A stretch of 26,351 bases of DNA from a virus: the IMG/VR virus record IMGVR_UViG_3300030382_002551, positions 1 through 26,351 of that record; one strand, given 5' to 3'. Shown here in pieces: positions 22,301-26,351 of the stretch (the stretch's first letter is position 1; the number at the start of each line of letters is the position of its first letter). A model generated the notes under the pieces. The model saw only the letters and a program-made list of their open reading frames with translations, was not told the origin of the DNA and did no database searches. The position numbers and the translations under genes were made by a program.

Positions 22301-25300
22301 TAAGGCTGATGCGACAGCAGCGTCACTAGTTGTCATTTTTAGTTCTACACCAGCTGCCAAGGCAGAGCCCATGACATCTTCGTGTGGTGTTGCTGCTAAA
22401 CGTAAAAGTTGTCCTGTCTTTCTTGTAAGTGTTTGCCATGCAATCTCTAGTTTTATTTGATCTGTAGTTCTTGCAAGTAAGCGTTGGCCCGCTTCTGCTG
22501 TTTCTTCATTTGTCCTGCCACCTTTGTATTCAAGACTGGCTTGAGCTGCTTGTGAGAGATTTAAATCTCGATGATGCAATATCCCTGCGGCTGCATAAAG
22601 ATCTTCCTTAGAAGAAATGTCTCCTTTTCTAGCGTGTTCATATCTATTGATAGTTGCATCAACGTTATAACCGTCTGCTTTTACTGCATTTGCTGCATGG
22701 TCAAATACCTGTTTAAGTTTGACAGGATCAATTTTTGTTGCTGTCGCTCTATCCCCGAAGGCTTCTCTGAAGGCATCTTCAAAAGCCCTGTTCATTGCAA
22801 TTATGTCTTTATTCTCTCTATTTATGTAATCTGTTTTGCCACTACGACTGATTAACCGTCTGGACTCAGACTCCATTGCTGTATTTACATCTATCTCACC
22901 ATTTTCAATTCCATCTTTGTACTTGCCCATTCCCTCGACAAGTTCATCTGGGTCTATAGAATAAGCAATCTGAGGGTCTCTTCTTGTCTGACGAATAGGC
23001 CCTCTCTTTTTTATGTCATGGAAGAGAGCTTCTTCAAAGATATCGTCCCAACGTGTAAAGCCTAAATCTACTTTTAGTTTGCGTTCAATCCTGCCAAGGA
23101 ATCTTCTGATCTTATTAAAGACTTTTGCTACTCCAGTACCAAGATAATCATCTCTGTATAGCAACCAATTTTGGAAGGAATGAGCTGCAAGTTCTTCTAG
23201 TTCCATATTTCCAACTTCTGCTTTAATTGATGCAATTATTGTTTCAGGTCCGAGCTGTTTGGCGTCCTTATATTTGCGTTCACCTATCTTCGAACGTAAT
23301 GTTAATTCCCTTAAAATGTCTATGTCTTTTCCGAGAATGTCTTTCTCAAAATCCGTTAGAAAATTCCTCCATAGAGCATGGAAGCCTTCGTGAGCTTTAG
23401 TTGCCAATAGCTGATGGAAACTTCGTAGGTTGCCGTCAGAAAGCATTGCAAGAATAAGTATATTATCTTCTACGTCGTAAGCTCCCCAAATACCTACGAT
23501 CTTCCCAGCTTTTTCAGGCTCGCCATACATTTTTGCTTGGTATTCAGATATTGTTGCTTGTAAATTAGATGGCTCTAAGCGGACTCTTGCGTCTGAAACA
23601 CTTGTAAGCTCCCAAGCATTTCTAGCTTGTTGAAGCGTCCAGCCATCCTTTCTGAGCATATCTACCAACATTTTCCGAACTCTCTGTTTAATATTCAGGT
23701 GCCCGTATCGGTTGATGTATGCACTACCTAAAGAGCCTCCTGTAAGATCAGGAGGAAGCTCAGGAAGTTCAGCCATTAATGGCTTATTTCTAGGGTCTAA
23801 TTGATCACCGGGATCTTTAGGGTTAGTAACTGCATCGTATTCTTCTGCAGTTATTCCTTCTTCTTTATATTTTTTAATTAGATTGGGATCTAGGTTCTTA
23901 TATTTCTCCATTAAGCTAGTGTCTTGTTCTGCCTTTATTCGAGCTATCTCTTTTCTTATTGGTTCGTTAATCATCAAAGAAGTGTCGCCGCCTCTCTTCT
24001 CTGCTGTGCGTGTATCTGGAAGTTTTATATATGTATTGCGTGTATCTTTTTTATGTTTCCATATCTTCTTTCTTAACTTATTACCAACCTCTCTGATGAC
24101 TGTTGGATCTAGTCCAAGGTCTTGTATAAGCCATTTCACAATGTAGCCATGATTTTTACTTTGCGTCTTTGCATCAAAAGCAAGTATTGCTACATCAATA
24201 TCTGATTCAAATGAAACTCTAGTTTTTCTGTTCCAAGCACTTCTATATCTGCTAATGGTAGCTTTTAACTGAGGGGGAGTTTTTGTATCAACTGGAGCGA
24301 AGGCGTTATTAATGATTGGTTGATCTTTCTTCCCTTCCAGAAGTTTGGGTTTAATTTGTTTAGTATCTATAGCAGGTTTTTGAAGTAAAGCAGTAGCATC
24401 TTCTTCATTCAGAATTAATAAATCTCCATAAGCATTATGTTTACGGATAAGAACAATCTCACCTTTTTCTCTTAAGCGAATTGATTCTTTTATCATTTTA
24501 TTTCTTAAAGGCAACTCTTTAGGCCACTCACCTAAATCAACAATATCGCCTTCTATGCCAGTAAACTCAAGAATATTTTTTCCATGCTTACCAGCAGCTG
24601 CTTTATTACTTGTTAGATAAATACCTGGACCATACATACCAATTTCAGATCTACTTGCTCCTGTTGTACTATCAGTTCCATGATAAAAAACTTTCGGATC
24701 ATTCTCATCAACTCTGGTCGCTGTGATATCAACGATGGGCCCTTCTCTTTTGGGTATCTTGCCCTCTGCAATATCTATAGCATTCTTTGCAACTTGGACG
24801 ACGTTATCAAAAGCTTCTTTAGTTTTCCTGTCTTCTCCTTTTAAAACTTCTCCAATTTGTCGAAGAATATCAGGTAAGCCATCTGGCTTAAGTCTCTTCG
24901 ATTTAATTGCATCTGTTGGTGGTGGTGCCTCTCCAATCTTCGTTGGAATAGTGACAATTGCACCGTTAATTCTTAATTGACTTAACAGCTCTTGCTGCTC
25001 ATCCATTGATAGGTCGTTGAAATATGTAGTGAACTGTTCCTTGTCAACGAGAGGGCTAATTTCATCTATGTCAGCAGCCTTCCCTTCTGCTATTCGAGCT
25101 CTTAGTTCTGATTCTTTAATATCTATGTCGGCATATTGCTGTTCAAGATTTCGTTTTACTTCCTCTAATACCTCACCACCTTTAAGATTGTTTGCATCGT
25201 CTATGTTAGTTGCGATAATCTCTCTCGCATCATCAAGCTCTTTGAGGAGCTGCTTAATATCCTCTTTCTGTTCGTCGAGCAGCCTGTTTCCCATGTCAAA

Positions 25301-26351
25301 TATACGATCAAATTCTTTGTTGTGTTCTTCGATGTCTTTAAGTACGTATTCACTTTCTTCCCATAGTTTTTTTAATTCTTTGTATTTAGGCTCATTAAGC
25401 ATCTCTTTCCATGCAGCTTCGCTAAAGACTTGTTCTCCTATAGGATCTGCAATTTGAATTACCTGATCCGCTGGGGAATCAGGATTAATCCCTGCTCTTT
25501 CTAGAGCTGCTTCAAGGATTTTCTTTCTTCTGTTAAGGGCTCTTATTCCTGATTCTTTAACCTCTAATGAGTCGAGATCCTCTACTGCAAAACCATGATT
25601 GTCTAGATCTATTTCTCTTCTTGTCTGTTCAGCATCAAGACGTTTTAGATGAGTTTGGATTTGATGGAGAGTTGCTGTCCTTGGTAATTCTTCTACATTA
25701 TTATCACGAAGCAGTGTGAGATCTAGACCTTCAAGAGTTGCCTTTCTAAGGTCTCTCTGATTTTGTGTATGTACAGTATCAAGAGCGGAATCAGCACTCT
25801 TTCGTACTCCTTCTAGCTGCTCGCCAAATTGATCACTTAGTCCTCTCCTGGGTTTAAGATCTTCAGGGCTTATAACTTTTTCTATGTCGATAAGTTTCTG
25901 ACCGGAATCATTAGCTTTTGCTGCAGCATTTTTGAGTGTTTGTTCTGCTGTTTTGACTTGAGTGTTAAGTTCAGTTTGAGAAGCTTTAGGTTGAATAATT
26001 GGAGGTTCAGTTATTGTCTTTCCTGTTATTCGTCGTGTAGGAAGAACTAATCCTTCTGTAGCCGAAGGGCCTGCTTCTTTTAGTTGTATAGCTTCTGCTA
26101 ATTGTTTTTCGGCGGCCTCTTTATGAATAAGATCAGCAACTGTATTTGCTAGTGCATCGATAAGATGGCTTCCCTTCGTGGGTAAATCAGTTTTATCAAA
26201 AAATGTTTTTGCTCCTTGAAGTCCTTTCCATCCTTTTTTAAAAGCGAATGGAAGAAATTTTTCAAAAAACAATCCCCCTGATGGACCGACGATTATGGCA
26301 TCGACCAATGTATTTTTGTTGCGTCTTGTTTGATTGTTATCGTTGGGATTG
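19301..26351 (-). CDS. Giant internal-virion/polyvalent protein with two ART-like domains and an HExxH motif; 5' end outside window
   Basis: At least 2,349 residues. The frame stays open to the right edge; the TTG at 26308 has no ribosome binding site, so the true start is probably outside. Numbering from 26308: coiled-coil-rich N-terminus (about 80-450); ADP-ribosyltransferase-like domain 1 (about 538-640) with FYHGTD (H543) and GPGIYLTS (Y564); a small linker module RVSFESDIDVAI (about 700-740) of the kind seen in polyvalent proteins; HEGFH (973-977) with a downstream EELAAH (about 1038-1043), a gluzincin-type metallopeptidase signature; ART-like domain 2 (about 1330-1455) with GDGVYFST (Y1352) and GDQVVIFD; C-terminal hydrophobic segments (about 1925-1940 and 2015-2040). 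It occupies the gp16 position before the fibre, so it is probably an ejected internal protein (T7 gp16: 1318 aa). No lytic transglycosylase motif was recognised. Confidence 0.9.
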   Translation of the reverse strand, partial: NPNDNNQTRRNKNTLVDAIIVGPSGGLFFEKFLPFAFKKGWKGLQGAKTFFDKTDLPTKGSHLIDALANTVADLIHKEAAEKQLAEAIQLKEAGPSATEGLVLPTRRITGKTITEPPIIQPKASQTELNTQVKTAEQTLKNAAAKANDSGQKLIDIEKVISPEDLKPRRGLSDQFGEQLEGVRKSADSALDTVHTQNQRDLRKATLEGLDLTLLRDNNVEELPRTATLHQIQTHLKRLDAEQTRREIDLDNHGFAVEDLDSLEVKESGIRALNRRKKILEAALERAGINPDSPADQVIQIADPIGEQVFSEAAWKEMLNEPKYKELKKLWEESEYVLKDIEEHNKEFDRIFDMGNRLLDEQKEDIKQLLKELDDAREIIATNIDDANNLKGGEVLEEVKRNLEQQYADIDIKESELRARIAEGKAADIDEISPLVDKEQFTTYFNDLSMDEQQELLSQLRINGAIVTIPTKIGEAPPPTDAIKSKRLKPDGLPDILRQIGEVLKGEDRKTKEAFDNVVQVAKNAIDIAEGKIPKREGPIVDITATRVDENDPKVFYHGTDSTTGASRSEIGMYGPGIYLTSNKAAAGKHGKNILEFTGIEGDIVDLGEWPKELPLRNKMIKESIRLREKGEIVLIRKHNAYGDLLILNEEDATALLQKPAIDTKQIKPKLLEGKKDQPIINNAFAPVDTKTPPQLKATISRYRSAWNRKTRVSFESDIDVAILAFDAKTQSKNHGYIVKWLIQDLGLDPTVIREVGNKLRKKIWKHKKDTRNTYIKLPDTRTAEKRGGDTSLMINEPIRKEIARIKAEQDTSLMEKYKNLDPNLIKKYKEEGITAEEYDAVTNPKDPGDQLDPRNKPLMAELPELPPDLTGGSLGSAYINRYGHLNIKQRVRKMLVDMLRKDGWTLQQARNAWELTSVSDARVRLEPSNLQATISEYQAKMYGEPEKAGKIVGIWGAYDVEDNILILAMLSDGNLRSFHQLLATKAHEGFHALWRNFLTDFEKDILGKDIDILRELTLRSKIGERKYKDAKQLGPETIIASIKAEVGNMELEELAAHSFQNWLLYRDDYLGTGVAKVFNKIRRFLGRIERKLKVDLGFTRWDDIFEEALFHDIKKRGPIRQTRRDPQIAYSIDPDELVEGMGKYKDGIENGEIDVNTAMESESRRLISRSGKTDYINRENKDIIAMNRAFEDAFREAFGDRATATKIDPVKLKQVFDHAANAVKADGYNVDATINRYEHARKGDISSKEDLYAAAGILHHRDLNLSQAAQASLEYKGGRTNEETAEAGQRLLARTTDQIKLEIAWQTLTRKTGQLLRLAATPHEDVMGSALAAGVELKMTTSDAAVASALRDGFTPQQGFLGDGVYFSTNQVPGLPDSVELYGNVPQDISILDLVSTNKRITDLVHELNLGKIKSSPDGIELTPAQQTGIKSWAEDQGYGGIRYGTDFTNKPLTGDQVVIFDTNTANRVIDSEAAIPPQKPEGPSFKSILDAAITGAANTLEKKLPATVLKSIKSKKLTPEAIQTLDRLTELTWFMKNNPSARATAAELMLKVPDGGLNPNVYASIYRNLIFFNTRTWMKVLLGSAYRGATLPITQAMGEAMQMPGMDAAARKAARQRISLDMGIYPKYLQNLPYAWKMMTEAIKHNEVFVNVGRRKYEADGGRGLPTNPDQLELDLKAQQLTEQIPDDHFSADIDANPIAQGLYYGAKALKAIEKGSSVSSRIMGGFDTFVAGMVGPASEWGRIMELELANAEVKGFEPGSDKAWDYASRKTDEIIKASIEDVDLANGTIIKDGRLKGEQAKHAMDWVNFTDSVKVRAEKKDYQYGVLKARQQGITNPREIVEWVDQWMREEVDQGTHFRQAMEGLANLPADFIQKGHRSKNRVTSNISGMMIPIVRTPHNLIKSTLRFTPLSRYVDSYWRDFNSQNPNTRARALGETGIAYTAFSLALMLAASQHVEFTGPLSQFNTTIRDKQIRSGRQPWSIRFKNPRTSEWTPYYSIEAFDQLATVFGGVGAYIDNYASKDHTEEDLMAFAGGVIATITGTLVQVGVGQFMKGPMQGLTDIVDLVTELSRDETLRAKAGARQPFEYYVTQRLAGFWPGFSNAARNAVDPYMKQIDAASPKPIWGLDIIENLAKTIAAKTPGLSATQPNRLHPITGNPVPSYGVPGSQMISPDEPFLKMFHDVAMPLSAFKTRTLSTDLVDEELLRLHGTGSGLRVWHRRMFSLPDRKLYTTELNRLIVIGTQEIKIHGLTLHEALESQIRSSRYQSLSPYPPYEGKNSERIAKLREVIEPYVKAAKARFIAEFDTGPNSLGWLIKEQESRNLQFKYDVEYGKQSSLPTWRQLAGT

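Noticed and set aside
25017-25457. 146-codon plus-strand ORF, Ser/Leu-rich
   Set aside because: Antisense shadow of the coiled-coil region of the giant protein; Glu/Lys-rich coiled coils give Ser/Leu/Phe-rich antisense frames.
1-26351. tRNA genes, CRISPR arrays, integrase, insertion sequences or photosynthesis genes
   Set aside because: None seen on either strand; repeats present are in-frame fibre repeats or short noncoding elements, and there is no sign of lysogeny functions beyond one small RHH regulator.

Overview
This window is part of the genome of a short-tailed, T7-like phage (autographivirus type), most likely a marine cyanopodovirus. Diagnostic genes are a single-subunit RNA polymerase with every T7 catalytic residue, a gp2.5-like ssDNA-binding protein, a gp3-like Holliday-junction endonuclease, a gp4-like primase-helicase, a gp6-like exonuclease, a T7-type terminase pair and a fibre with a T7 gp17-type N-terminus. 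The cyanophage assignment rests on recalled resemblance of several small genes (about 11.3-14.4 kb and the zinc-ribbon gene at 3.3 kb) to families common in Synechococcus/Prochlorococcus phages. No photosynthesis or other host-derived metabolic gene is present, so the host remains an inference.

Layout. Positions 8331 down to 1 (minus strand) carry the early and replication genes: small early ORFs, a ribbon-helix-helix regulator next to a palindrome, RNA polymerase, SSB, endonuclease I, three small coupled genes, primase-helicase, exonuclease, a 61-codon gene, and the first 247 codons of a gene that runs off the left edge. Many junctions are 4-nt overlaps, pointing to a translationally coupled operon. 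Positions 8332-8874 are a divergent noncoding region with a probable host-type promoter, phased short repeats and a perfect stem-loop. Positions 8875-13325 (plus strand) carry the terminase subunits followed by small membrane and secreted proteins. Positions 26351 down to 13282 (minus strand) carry late virion genes: a giant internal-virion/polyvalent protein, the main tail fibre, a second fibre-like protein, a glycine-rich tip/adhesin-like protein and two small virion-type proteins.

Two architectural points stand out. First, the terminase module is inverted relative to all surrounding genes, so the early region and terminase diverge and the fibre module and terminase module converge with a 44-bp gene overlap. 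Second, DNA polymerase is absent from its T7 position: primase-helicase and exonuclease overlap by 4 nt.

The most unusual gene is the giant protein in the position of T7 gp16. At least 2,349 codons are visible and it is open at the right edge. It carries two separate ADP-ribosyltransferase-like domains, an HExxH metallopeptidase-like motif and C-terminal hydrophobic segments, which fits the 'large polyvalent protein' concept and suggests that host-modifying enzymes are injected with the phage DNA.
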